From Rhopalosiphum padi (taxonomy: Eukaryota > Arthropoda > Insecta > Hemiptera > Aphididae), in contig NC_083598.1 of the NCBI RefSeq assembly GCF_020882245.1, positions 63,525,858-63,589,857 on the forward strand: DNA of 64,000 nt, in the 5' to 3' direction. Numbering within the stretch: the first letter of the stretch is position 1; each line of letters opens with the position of its first letter. The notes under the pieces were generated by a model. It saw nothing but the letters and a program-made list of their open reading frames with translations, had not been told where the DNA came from and searched no databases. The position numbers and the translations under genes are program-made. Below are positions 52,351 through 64,000 of this stretch, piece after piece.

Positions 52351-54969
52351 TTACATCGGTGAAACGTTGTGCAGTTGCTTGTCAATCTCGCACGAGTACG
52401 TTGTGTGATTGCGTTTCAGGAAATGGTAAAGTTGTTTGAACGTGGGCCTTAGGTTTTGATCACGTTTCCAGCATTGGCACATAAGCTCGTAAATCTCGGT
52501 GGGGCACAGGTTGGGTTTGGGTAGTAGTACCTGGAAATGCGAATTATTCGATAATTTCATCATTGGAAAATATGTATATTATATCTTACTATGTAGGTAC
52601 ATATTTCATGCGCAATAATAATTATATTATATGTAGGAATTGTTCGGAAATATAATGATTTCATATTTATATGGTTTATATTATATTTTATTCATTAATA
52701 TCAAATTTCAATTTGTTTAGTAGGAGACTCAATAAAATATACTAAACAAATCCGACACGACAGTATTAAATGATAATATTATAATAATTATAATTTTTTA
52801 TAATATTATTATTAATAATAATTCATAGGTTGGAATACTTATTAAAAACGACGTGCTATTATAATTTTATAGCATTATTAAAACGCAAAAAATAATGTAT
52901 TGTACACCAGATTTTTATAAATTAATTTAATGTTTACATGCAATACTATAGTGTGACAGGTTTATTTAACTTTCTTAATAACTCGAATATTTCGATAATT
53001 TGAATTGTTATCTCATTCATTAATAATGTCTATATACACTAAAATGCTTGATGTCATAGAACAATTAAAAAAAAAAATACAACTCAAAAAATACATTAAT
53101 ACAAATTAACATTATTATCCACTTAAAAATTTGAATTGTCAAGACGAATAATTGGGAAATGTTGAATGTGTAATTATATATCCAAACCATAATTTATTAT
53201 AGTAGTATTAAATGGTACCTATTTATTTTTTTTACCCGAATATGTTATGAAATTTTAATCACGAGAACAATATATTTATCATTTTTGACGAGTTAAATTG
53301 TATGTAAAAATTTAGTTTTATAACGAAATATTTACGATTTCTGGACTTTCCTAATAAAATGTATAGTTTCGAGTATTATTAAGAGTTGACATTTTAATGT
53401 GAGGCTACGTTTGTCATCATTTAATATTATAATATATTAAATTAAATTCAGCAAACCATACTCAGTTTAGAACCATTTTCAAACTAAATGATTTATTATT
53501 GTTTTAAAATTTAAACACACTCATTTCAGTTGGTTTACTCAACTTTTGAATTTCACGATCATTATTTTTAGCTTATAAATATATTTAGTGTGCATCTTTT
53601 ATAGCATATTTGTATCTACTGTATGTTTAAGACTAATAACTATAAATGCAAACTAAACATTGTACACAACCAAAATCCCAATATATAAATATATATATTT
53701 TTTAAAAACCTAGACGTTTGCACTTTTATCACTTTTATTATAATAGCAGTATAGCTTATCGCCTACACGGCGCGGCGGGTTCCGGTCCTTGGAGTTTCGG
53801 GTAAAAAACGAACAAGTAAAACATAGACTAATATAATAAAGACACATTAAACGAAATAAATGAAGGACGTTTAATAAGTCAATGTGCCACGAACATTCTC
53901 ACACGCATGTCGTAATAAATCGAATCTTATAATAAAATAGAAAATAATGGGTTAGATTGACATGTGAGTTATGTAGGGAAAAACACAAATAAAACGAATA
54001 ATCGAGCGAGAGCTTATTATTTAAATTCTAAACATTTTGATGGAGTACTGAAACGGTGATGTATTTATTGGCAAATAATTTATAATTTTTTCGGTATGAA
54101 CATAATATTATTATCAGTAACCACGCCAATTATAATACGGAAAGATGTGATAATAAATACTGAATTATTGCAGTAAACCGAGTTTAGATGGCACGAATTA
54201 ATATGTTTTTAATTTTGCATATTTTTATATAATATGATATAGTGTCGTATGTTAATAGTTTAGGCATACACAAAGTACCTATTTAGTCACAAGTTTAAAC
54301 TCACTTGTAGCTCTCCTCCGTAATACATCTGTTCAGCGTTGTGTATGACCTGTTCGTTGGTGAGGTGCGGGAATGGTTTATCTCTAGCCATGTTCAACAG
54401 TTCCCACATTGTTACGGCGAATGACCATACTGTACTCGGACATGTATATCGATCCTATTTGGATAAAGAAACATAAGTATGAAATTTTTCTTACGGTAAA
54501 ATTTTATCTGGTTGTATCCAGACAATCGTATATTAATAATTATGGGTTGCACTGTTGCTTGATAATATCCAACCATCTACTCGAGTTCCTCTTTCTTCTT
54601 ATTCCAAGTAAATAATAACAATTCACTGTAGTGGGAATAATATATGTCAGAATAATATAATACAATTTAAGTAAGACAAATTGTATTGAATATACGCTGT
54701 ATAAGTTATAGTATAATGTAATTATAATACGTTATACAAGAATTGCGCAAATACGTAAAAGTACAGTAAGGATGAAATTACATTTTTTATTTATGTACCT
54801 ATATCATTGTTATTTAAATCAATAAGATCACAGTGTTCTGCGGATCTTTCTGCAAGAAAATACCGTAATTCGAGGTTTGTACTTTGAAAGTAATGCTCAT
54901 GCGAAATCTTTGTTAAAAAATTGTACCTAGTAACTGAATATATATTATAGTATAATGATTGTCACACAA

Positions 54970-55002
<33 letters not shown>

Positions 55003-58000
55003 CATATAAATATAATAATATTACCTACAGTTTAAAATTATTTAAATATAAATAAAAGTTAATATATTTAATAGATAACCACGAGTCTTAAGAATAAAAA
55101 CATTATTTAAAAATAAATACAAGTTTTAAGGTGTAACGGAAATATAACTAAAATATAATATATACTTTAGGGTACACAATTACATGAATCGATTTTATAT
55201 TTTTATACATTTATCAATATTGCAGTTTTAAGTATATAAGTATTAAAGACGAAAAATGAATTATAACATCAATGATGATCATCATTTTTACAACATAGGT
55301 ACTTTTAGGTTCTTTACACATTATTATACAATCGTAATAATAATGAATTTTTGTTTTATAATATTTTATGTATAATATATATTACCAGTAGTATGCTTTC
55401 CCACGGAAGCCATCGGATCGGTGCCGGCGGTCTGTTTCCGATTTCGCTATAGTCCTTTTTGTAAGCCGGATTGCACACCGCCACGTCGGCCACTTTAATC
55501 GAATAGCCTCTCGAAACCAGACAGTTTCTATTTTCCGAGAAAAAAACACCAATACACATTAAGCGGATTGCAGGCATGTATTTGTATAATAAATCAATGT
55601 CATGTATATATAATGTTAAGTATGATAACAATATTTTAGAAACTCTGAAAAAACGATTTCAGTTTACCTGGCCGCCAAGTCTTTGTGCACCACGTTCTTG
55701 GATTCTAGATACTTCATGGCGGATGCGATTTGAGTGGCCATGAACATTAGCGTCGTGTACCTATACAGTAAAAATATTCACACTTTAAAACGTGATCATT
55801 TTTATTTAAAACTACTCCAAGAATACAATCGTTTATAGGCTATACTGACCATTGATTGTAGTCTTAAACAGTTCAAAAGTTATGATTTTTTTTTATCTTC
55901 GAATACTTAACTACTAATCATCATCATTTTTACAACATAGATATTTTTATGTTCTTTACACATTATTACATAATCGTAATATATTGATGATATATTTTAA
56001 GGGGGAAACATATGTTTTATCACAATATTTGTTTCATAGAAAATAGAAATCGATTCAGAATGTTTTTCTAGCGTGTTCGTTTATACGTACAATATTGTTG
56101 GGAAATTGACGAATTTACCACTAAATTCATTAGACATATCAGACAATATTGCAAATTTGCAACATAATTAGTAGAGTTATTCTGTGTATACTAATTTAAA
56201 TATTAGGAAATACACAGATTTATAGTCATGTATATTATATACATAACTTATTAACTTACCAATTTAATTTTAAAAATGTAATCAACTTTAACTTTATTCA
56301 GTAAAAAAAAAAATAATTATGAGGTATTTCATAGTTTTAGATGGTATGATTAAAAAATTATCTACCAGATTATAAATTAATGGTATACTTTTATAAAATA
56401 TTAATTTTTTAATAATAAAATGTTAAAGAAAATAATTGATATATTTATGTTTTTTTTATGTACATTAATAGAAAACAAATTTTAGTAAAAGTTTAAAGTA
56501 AAACATTCAAAAACTTCTCGTTAGAGATTTGATTTAAATTTTTAATACGACAAAATTTTCAGATTTCAAAAAAATTATTTGTTAAATAGCTTACAGTATA
56601 AAAGGGTGGTTGGAGTTTATACTCGATATTATCACATCAATGTGTTATATTAACTATAAAATCGGTAAATCGGTAATCGTCTTACGTGAGTGTGGAGTGT
56701 GTCCTTAATACAATGACCAGGTCACCAAGCTCGGCTGGGTACTCGGTGATCAACCACGGCGGTGACTCATTGGTGCACACGCCGAACACGCGTACCAGGT
56801 TCGGGTCGAGCAGGCTGCACAGGAACTTGACTTCCCTGGTCGAGTCGGAGTTGCAAGTCTTGGCCGCCACGCGTCCGTTGTCCGTCATACGGACGTCCAT
56901 CGTCGTATCGCACACGGCCACTTCGCCCAGGTGTGAACCACCAAGCTTGCTGACCACGTTCAAACAGTACCGCGGTATCTGAACAATGTCCGCTTCCCGG
57001 CACTTGTATACTTGGCCCATGCTGGGACTAATGTTCCACGACACCGACGGGGGTGCCATCTGAAAACGGCCATATGGTATAGAGTTATAGACGGTTATTT
57101 GAAGTAAAACCATTAACAGTTAAATCCCATTTTTAATAAGAAAGAAAAAATAATATTAAATGGACTAAGCGGTTATAAACCAAAATAATGACGATAATAA
57201 CGACAATGGCACACGGCTTATCCGATAGCAAAGAAAGAAACTCATCCAATTGTACCTATACAAAACTTGCGAGGTAAACTTTATTTACACGTTATGTTGA
57301 CGAAAAAAATAAAAATGAAAAATGATATTTTTATTTTTGTTTGATCCTCTTGATAGGAGGTTAATTGTATCGTCTTTGCATACCAAGTGAATTGCATACA
57401 CATAATATAGATTTAATAAGTTTCGACGTTGATTAACCCATACATTATCATAGCATAATCCGTTTTATAACTACACATATAATATGCACTAAATTATATT
57501 TGTACATGTAAGACATATTATAGGTTCCAATTGTTTGTAATGTTGGTATACAACATTCAAATTGAAACATGTAACATCAATATTATGTTTCATTTAAATA
57601 ACGATAACTCATTATACGAGTCTTTATAATGTAAATGATTTGGAATTGAATATATCTACAAATTCCAATGACAATTTGATATGATAATTACCTGCACAAA
57701 AATTATATTGATGTATTTTATTTTATATATTATAATAATTACTTTATCTACGTGACAAAAATTAATACAAGCTATATCGAAAGCAAATTATTGTATTTGT
57801 CAGTTGATAATACAAATCAAACAATAGAGGATAAATCGATACTATACTTCAGTATATATGGTCGAGATAGTGGCTAATGAGTATTGTACCTTCATCAAAT
57901 TATCTATAATTTAGTGGTGGAGTATGAATTATTAGCTGTCCAATGTTATAATGTCTATAGTATATTAAATAATTATTAAATAAACATTTATTTTAAATAT

Positions 58001-58479
58001 TTAACTTTTAAAATATCTATATGGTATAATTATATAATATATGTCTTATTATTTTTTTATTTACGAGTATGTTATTTATTTTTTCTATAAAAATAAAGTG
58101 GTTTCTCCATACAATTAGTTTTGTAGTATAAATCATTTAAAAATGGAAAATTCCTTTCGGTGAACAGTATTCCACACAGAATGGTAATAATTTGTGGAAG
58201 TTAAATGTTATTAGATTGTTTGAGGAATTTTCTGTTCAAAAAATAATACAGATTACAATTTTATCCCATAAATTTCGTCTTTTATGGCCTATAGTTATTT
58301 GATTTAGATTCGCTCTTTCGATAATACGTGTAATAGGCAGGCATCTATTTTAACAAACATTATATGTTTCATTATTATTGAATTAAGCCGTCTTTTCTAC
58401 GAAAAATATCACTGTATACATTTCATAACAGAGGGAAATTAATCAAGCTATAGACTATAGACTAGCACTGTATATACAC

Positions 58480-58513
<34 letters not shown>

Positions 58514-61500
58514 ATATTGTCGATTGAAATGTATGTATATGCTTGGTATAATGGTATTATATTAATATTATAACATAGGCGATCAATCAAATAGTAATAT
58601 ATTAAAATATTGAACTTTTTTTATTTGAAATCCGATGTCGTATACTCGTGCCGTAGTGTAACATATTATCTCCGAAACGGCGTCCAAACTTCGAACGAAT
58701 ATAATATATATAAAAAAATCAATAATAAAATACGAACTTGGTATTCGTTAACGAGAAAAAATCACCTAACCTATCCTTCAGTCGACCACTACTATCGACA
58801 GCAAAATGCGCGAATTCGGGTACACCGTTTCTGGCTCGCATGTGCAAAGTTTTACTTACTCTGTGCTTTTCGCGGGGCGCCGTGTGGAATCTTTTCCGGG
58901 TAGTCGGTATGTCGGTGTTGCTGCATTGGAGGTGTTTTGGCCGGACCGGGGCATCGACCTGAATCGGCACGGGCGGAGGTGGTGGTTGACTCTGCAAGCT
59001 TCGGTAGTGCAACGAAGTGACACTGTCTCTTGTCGAATATTCGGTAGCCCGAACGTCGATCTCTAGACTGCTCAGCGATCCACGTTCCGAGTCGCTGCGA
59101 CAAAATTCTTTTGCAGAAATCGTGCTCCTCGCATCTGAAACCGAAACGCACGTCTTTATAACGTACTTATATCTCCGGAGTTTTTCCACGAGCATCACTG
59201 GTAATAAACGAGTATGCCTAAAAATGTTTATCAAATTTTGTCCACTTTTCAACATCAGTCATAAAAAAATTAATTTACACTAAATATTTCTCTTCGGGGT
59301 CTTGTATAGTTCATATAATCATATCTGTTTAGTAGATATAGGCCAATATTCAGAAAATGTGCTATAACTCGTAGAGGCCACTCGTGGCCTTTGCTTAAGT
59401 AATTAATGATAATTAGTGTAAGTATGGTTATTTACGGGTATCGGGCTATCTAAACATGCTCTGCACTAGCACTACACAGTACACATGTCAATAGCACTAT
59501 CGTCCAAAAATTAAGTGTGATTTTCTCATATTATGCTATTTACGGGAAAAATGTATGTACTGAGTAGTATGATTTCATTAATTTTTATCTTGTTATAAAG
59601 AGGATGATTTTCTACGGAATTTATTGGAATTAATTATTCTGAATTATGTTCCGTATAACTAATAACAATAGTAATAACTAATAATAAAACAAAATCTTGT
59701 GAAAAATAATCATATTCAAATTCGTATTATATGGCTTCAAATTAGAAATTTTAAAATCGAAATCTAACACTATCGGTCATCGGAAGTAAAAAGATGTATT
59801 CTTTCCAAAAAAAAAAAAAAAAAATATATCAAAAATGGATTACTTTACGAGGCGTGAGACTTTTTCCTGTAAGGCATGTTCTTGAGTAAAAAACAAGTCA
59901 CACGTAGACCCCTTAAACATTATATTCTTATTCTTGCACAAAATTGGTGAGAGGTTTTACAAAGTTCTTTAAATTAATTAAATTAGGATAGGTTTTTAAT
60001 TTTTAATTTCATTATTGTTAATCTTTTCTGTTTAGAGCAGTTGTATGCCTTTTTCCAACGGATCTATAAAAATAAATTTACTTTCTCCCCTTGTGTACCA
60101 TTCAAAATAATCCCGAGTGGTCTCGTAGACACCCAAGCAGGTTTCGTTGTACTTTGATTCAAATCCGTTTATTCCGCGTACTGATAATAATCGTATTCAA
60201 GAATACGATACAATAGTTCATACGGTTTTACACTTTATTTCACTGTCGATTTACCTACGCAAAATAAACGAACAAGAGAGACTTACCCGGGTAGTATTAA
60301 TTATTATATTGTTTTCAAAATACGAGTGGCATTGTTTAATTCGAAAGTTGTATGCACAGTAGCAACTAGCAGTTACGCGTATTTACATTTATGTATCTTT
60401 GAAATATTGTTTTGATACTTTGTATTTATACAAAATAATAATGATGTGTGATGTTTTAAGATCATATATGTGATTAATTATTTTACAGCTACTGCCGAAC
60501 AAACACATTTTTTTTTTCATATAGTTTTAGTTAAAAAAAAATTACGATAATTTGATACTATAGTAATAATTATTGAAGGTTCTTTTTATTTGTCTTTTAT
60601 ATTATTATCAATTTGAAGACATCATTGGTTTTTTTCTAATTTGCACGGTTCTATGTAAAATTTAAAATTATTTATAATTATAACTCACAATTTAAGCAAA
60701 TTTATTGTTTTCATTAATAGTACCACATAGTGTCATAGTATTGACATTGAATTTTAATACAATCATAGAACTGTTAAAAATTATCTTAACTGTTAATAAA
60801 TCCTGTTTATACTACATACCTTTGGTACTCCGAATCGTCTCGTAGTCTTTGCGAGCTAGTAGTGGCGTTTCGTAGACAACGTGTTGTGATTTGTCGTAAG
60901 CGTCTGACGCAAAACTGTCGCTACGCATCTGTTCGCCGACCGCCAATGGGTTTTCAGTGATGTGCCGATTACCGCTTCCGATGACCAAACCATGACTGTG
61001 GTTGTTGTTTTTGTTGTTGCTAACGGCGGTAGTGTTGTTGTTGTGAGGTGATAGGTTCATGAATATGTCCTTCATATTGATGGCTACTCCAAATGGCTTT
61101 TTAAATATCGAAGTGCTGATTGTCTGATGCTTCTTGCGGCGACTCAGAGCTAACACAATGGCGCAAATTCCAAGCAAGATGAGCGTGGCGGCCGTGAGCA
61201 CGCCGATGAGCACTTCTACTAACCCTCCACCGGTTCTGTCGTCCTTTTCTTTGTGTGCAGCTGTTAACATAGACGTGTTTTACTTAGTGTACAATACTTT
61301 GTGCGTTAAACTTACACATTTATAGATATTTATTGCATTTTCCCGAAGTAAGGAAAATAATGTTCATCCCTTATGGATGTATCTCCCACGGGGATAGCAT
61401 ACGAATAGTCTGTCCCTGCGGGATTTTCCATCTAAAATGGAACCACCCATCAATAGCATCTCTCTTGTCTCTCGTCCGAAGAAAGGTATAGAATTGAACT

Positions 61501-62340
61501 TATTTTAGCCCGATTGCACTTTGGTTAAAAAGGTTAGGTTCAAAATGCATTTGGATTTGAAAAAAATCTAATCCAATTGCACATTTTTTTTTCAAATGGT
61601 CAATCGGAATTGGATAGAAATGTGTCAGAAGTGCAAATGAATATACATTTTTTTTAAAGTTATTCCATTTATACAATGTGTATGCTAAGCCGCTAAGGTT
61701 TCAAAGCGGAGTGTAGTAAGACTATTTTACTGGACTGAGAGTTAATGGTTTATGCATCCCGTTGATAGGATTAATCTATACGATATTTGACAGCAAGATC
61801 ACGCCTAAATGTTCATCTGTTTCGGGTGTTGTTACAGTACCTTTTTTGAAATCAACATATTTATCTAGATCACAACAGACCTCTTGAATAGGTATGAGTG
61901 ATAGAGTAGTATAGGAATCTCCTGCCAAGACCAAAAAAGGCGTAAGACGGGTGGCGTGCTTTTAAGGACACTACAAGATAAATGAATAAATAAGAAGCGA
62001 TATAATATAACGACAGTCGTTCTGCAGCAGGTATTCTCATATATAATATATATATGTACCTCATAACTGCGTTTCCAGTCCGAATATGGAGCGAGTCGCC
62101 CCTCTAGGGATTGTGCCTCGTTAATAAATGATGCCACCCAATCCACTTCTACCCTTCCCCTCACCCCGCCTAGGGTAAATCGAATAAAAAATAATAAAAA
62201 AACAACAACAGCCACATGAATATATTAAAAACACTTACTGGTGTCGGGCGAGTCCCAAGGAGGATCCACCGCCCCTCCAACTAGCTGTTCATCCTCGAAC
62301 GGCGCGTCCGCGTCCACCGTCACGTTCTGAGCCAATGGCT
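52351..62340 (-). CDS. Ddr: discoidin-domain receptor, transmembrane and kinase-like part (5' end outside window)
   Basis: Collagen-type receptor tyrosine kinase family. Eight exons in transcript order: 62340-62239, 61260-60820, 59134-58860, 57059-56686, 55760-55668, 55527-55386, 54454-54305, 52530-52351; 1757 nt, 584 aa in the window, all phases close. Exon one here is the last extracellular piece. The next holds the membrane segment (VLIGVLTAATLILLGICAIV, then RRKKH) and a juxtamembrane stretch with YETPLL. Exon 59134-58860 has a proline run and an RKRF basic patch. The kinase domain covers the last five exons: MFMATQIASAMKYLESKNVV, HKDLAARNCLV, APIRWLPWESILL, FAVTMWELLNMARDKPFPHL and YELMCQCWKRDQNLRPTF match DDR1/2. 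Odd points: DFG reads DVA, HRD reads HKD, the glycine loop reads GGSHLG, and the DVWxFG motif reads TVWSFA. The VAAK lysine is kept. Probably a pseudokinase or weak kinase. Confidence 0.92.
54970..55002. repeat. (CA)n(TA)n microsatellite
   Basis: A run of about ten CA units followed directly by a run of TA units, within a DDR intron. Confidence 0.9.
57060..58859 (-). other. DDR intron with (TA)n tract
   Basis: 1.8-kb intron with donor CACAGA|GTAAGT and acceptor TTTCAG|ATGGCA. It contains a long (TA)n run at 58481-58511. No other gene seen. Confidence 0.8.
59135..60819 (-). other. DDR intron following the transmembrane exon
   Basis: 1.7-kb intron, donor CCAAAG|GTATGT (exon edge 60820) and acceptor TTTCAG|ATGCGA (exon edge 59134); phase 1 joins as K-D. 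The open frames across 60147-60362 have no support. Confidence 0.75.
61261..62238 (-). other. DDR intron preceding the transmembrane exon
   Basis: About 1-kb intron: donor CACCA|GTAAGT (exon edge 62239), acceptor TTAACAG|CTGCAC (exon edge 61260). The open frame at 61865-62215 lies wholly inside it, on the same strand, without a recognisable product. Confidence 0.75.
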
Positions 62341-63686
62341 CTGAAAAAAAAAAAAACAAAAAAATAAATAAATAAAAACCGAGAGCTGAGAAATAAATTT
62401 ACAAAACATTCGTACAATATTCAATCCAAAACGCGAACGCGATTTGTGGCGATTTATACACGCGCTTAAACGCGACGGACACCATAAATCATTGTGTACA
62501 ATCCTCCGATTCTTCTTTTATCTTTCTTTCTCTTTCTCATATTACATAATACATACAATATACATAAGGCAATAAATTACACACATGACCTGCCTTTATG
62601 TGTATATATATATTTGACGGTAGTGGATTGTTTGACAAATAATTTGGATAGGAAAAACATATTGGCATTCGTTGTTGAATATTTTGTGAATTGTGCGCGC
62701 GTGATGCGATGAACAAAAACCGCATACTATGCAGTTGTCGAGAAATTAGTACGCGATAGCGCGTGTGATTTAGTTTGCATTGTGTATTACACTACAATTA
62801 TATTATTATACTGACATGGCTTACTAACAAATAACAACAACTCTTTATATTGTCGGCGTGGTGTATTAAATTGTCAGCGATTGTATTAAACTGAGCTTGT
62901 TCTAGAGGGTAAAATCCGACAAAAAGTAATTAACTTTTAATAAACAGTAAATTGTATGCAAAAAAAGTCGACGAATAATGATGTCGATCGAATTTTCGGT
63001 TTTTGTACATCGTGGTTAGGTAATTAAATTATTTTTAATTTTTTGGTAGACGTTTCATGACGGCCCGTTTGAGTTAAAAACAGTATACGCTCGCCAAGTA
63101 GTAATAATTATAATAATGAAAATGAATATTGAATTCCAAAATTTCAAAATGATTAAATTACGTGACGAGCAGTCAGTGGAGCATTTGAGAGGGATGGGGA
63201 GGAGGTGATTGTAACAAATGCATCCACCTCATGATCCGATTAATTAGTAATTAGCTTAGTAATTAGCTCAGTAGGTATTTTATATTTTTTCCTAATTATT
63301 TTGAAAAATACTGATCTCTCAAAGAACAAATTACTAGATCCTTTTTACTATTAGTAACCTGTTTCAAAATTAAAAAATTTGTATCAATATAAACGCAATA
63401 GGGTATACTAAAAGGGTGTTATAGTACCTAATACAGTATATACTTATAGTGTACATATAATAGTTTTAATCTCGTCCCTCCTCACCATTAAACTAAGTCA
63501 AACACACCTCGCACTGTGAGCAGCTTAGTATATTTTTCATAGTTTACCTATAGTAATTATTTTGACCTATCTGAGCTAGCACGTCATGTATTCTTTGTTT
63601 ATCGTTTCAAATGTACTTCAGGAGAAATCTATACATTACGACGCTGTAATTGATGTAAAAAATAAAAATTACGCATCTAACTTATA

Positions 63687-63770
<84 letters not shown>

Positions 63771-64000
63771 GCGCGCGCGCGTGCGCGCGTCATATACATT
63801 TACTGTTCGCGACCAGTCGTTGCTCGCGGGTTTTTGCGGTCTTTAGGGGTGAGCGGAGGTAGATCGGAAGGTGGGGGGTGGTGGTAGCCTGAATTTAAAT
63901 AAAACCGAGTCCGTTGTGCCGGAAATAAATAGCTTCATAAGACGAGTTCCTATATATACTTTCGCATAATCCCCGCTCCATAAATAACCCGCTTATAAAG
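62341..64000 (-). other. DDR intron continuing beyond the right edge
   Basis: No exon recognised between the acceptor before 62340 and the window end. The discoidin-domain exons must lie further right. Contains the dinucleotide tract at 63690-63790. Confidence 0.6.
63690..63790. repeat. long (AC)n(GC)n microsatellite
   Basis: About 39 AC units (63690-63768) pass into GC/GT units up to about 63790. Such alternating purine-pyrimidine DNA can adopt Z-form; whether it matters here is unknown. It is likely length-polymorphic. Confidence 0.95.

Noticed and set aside
56686..57003. Plus-strand and alternative minus-strand frames over 56.7-57.0 kb
   Set aside because: They overlap the DDR exon that encodes the kinase N-lobe; its motifs settle the frame.
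58719..59283. Several overlapping open frames on both strands around 58.6-59.3 kb
   Set aside because: Only the frame giving DARSTISAKEFCRSDSERG through REKHR joins the flanking DDR exons in phase; the others are shadows of this GC-richer exon.
61865..62215. 116-aa minus-strand frame as an extra DDR exon
   Set aside because: It lies inside an intron whose flanking exons already join in phase, and it has no receptor-like sequence.

Overview
The window is animal nuclear DNA, most likely from an aphid or a close hemipteran relative. It is strongly AT-rich, has spliced genes with GT-AG introns and metazoan-only families (HPS5, DDR, COG6, STEEP1, tubby), and carries many short inverted-repeat transposon remnants. 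The species assignment is inference from base composition and genome style, not from a diagnostic gene. Exons were joined by hand from reading frame, splice consensus and family similarity; in the five fully bounded genes every phase closes, which supports the models.

Layout, left to right: (1) 91-221, a possible 3'-terminal exon of a plus-strand gene entering from the left, then gene-poor repeat-rich DNA. (2) 4467-9276 minus, lysosomal aspartylglucosaminidase (AGA), 6 exons, 362 aa. (3) 10424-15324 plus, king tubby/TULP, 9 exons, 409 aa, divergent from AGA. (4) 16893-24228 minus, a very large Q/P/N-rich repeat protein of at least 1451 aa whose first exon was not found. (5) 25884-30149 minus, HPS5 (BLOC-2), 6 exons, 1146 aa. 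(6) 30150-41470, about 11 kb without a confident gene. It holds a tandem array of 2.1-2.3 kb units and is bounded by diverged inverted repeats lying just upstream of the two flanking genes. (7) 41471-42419 plus, STEEP1 (CXorf56 family), 4 exons, 220 aa. (8) 42558-46839 minus, COG6, 11 exons, 625 aa, convergent with STEEP1. (9) 46840-52350, gene-poor. (10) 52351-62340 minus, the 3' part of a discoidin-domain receptor (DDR) gene: transmembrane segment, juxtamembrane region and tyrosine-kinase-like domain. The extracellular discoidin exons lie beyond the right edge.

Functionally the genes are mostly unrelated housekeeping and trafficking genes. HPS5 and COG6 both act in endomembrane traffic, AGA acts in the lysosome and STEEP1 acts in ER exit of STING in vertebrates, but nothing indicates co-regulation.

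Most notable: the DDR kinase domain has lost or altered several catalytic motifs (DFG reads DVA, HRD reads HKD, a broken glycine loop, and the helix-F Asp replaced by Thr). The 11-kb HPS5-STEEP1 spacer has terminal inverted repeats and tandem units that each carry a GC-richer exon/promoter-like core. The giant secreted-looking protein has nine KIKEEEEL repeats and a 15-codon last exon. Several inverted-repeat elements have exact 8-bp target duplications.
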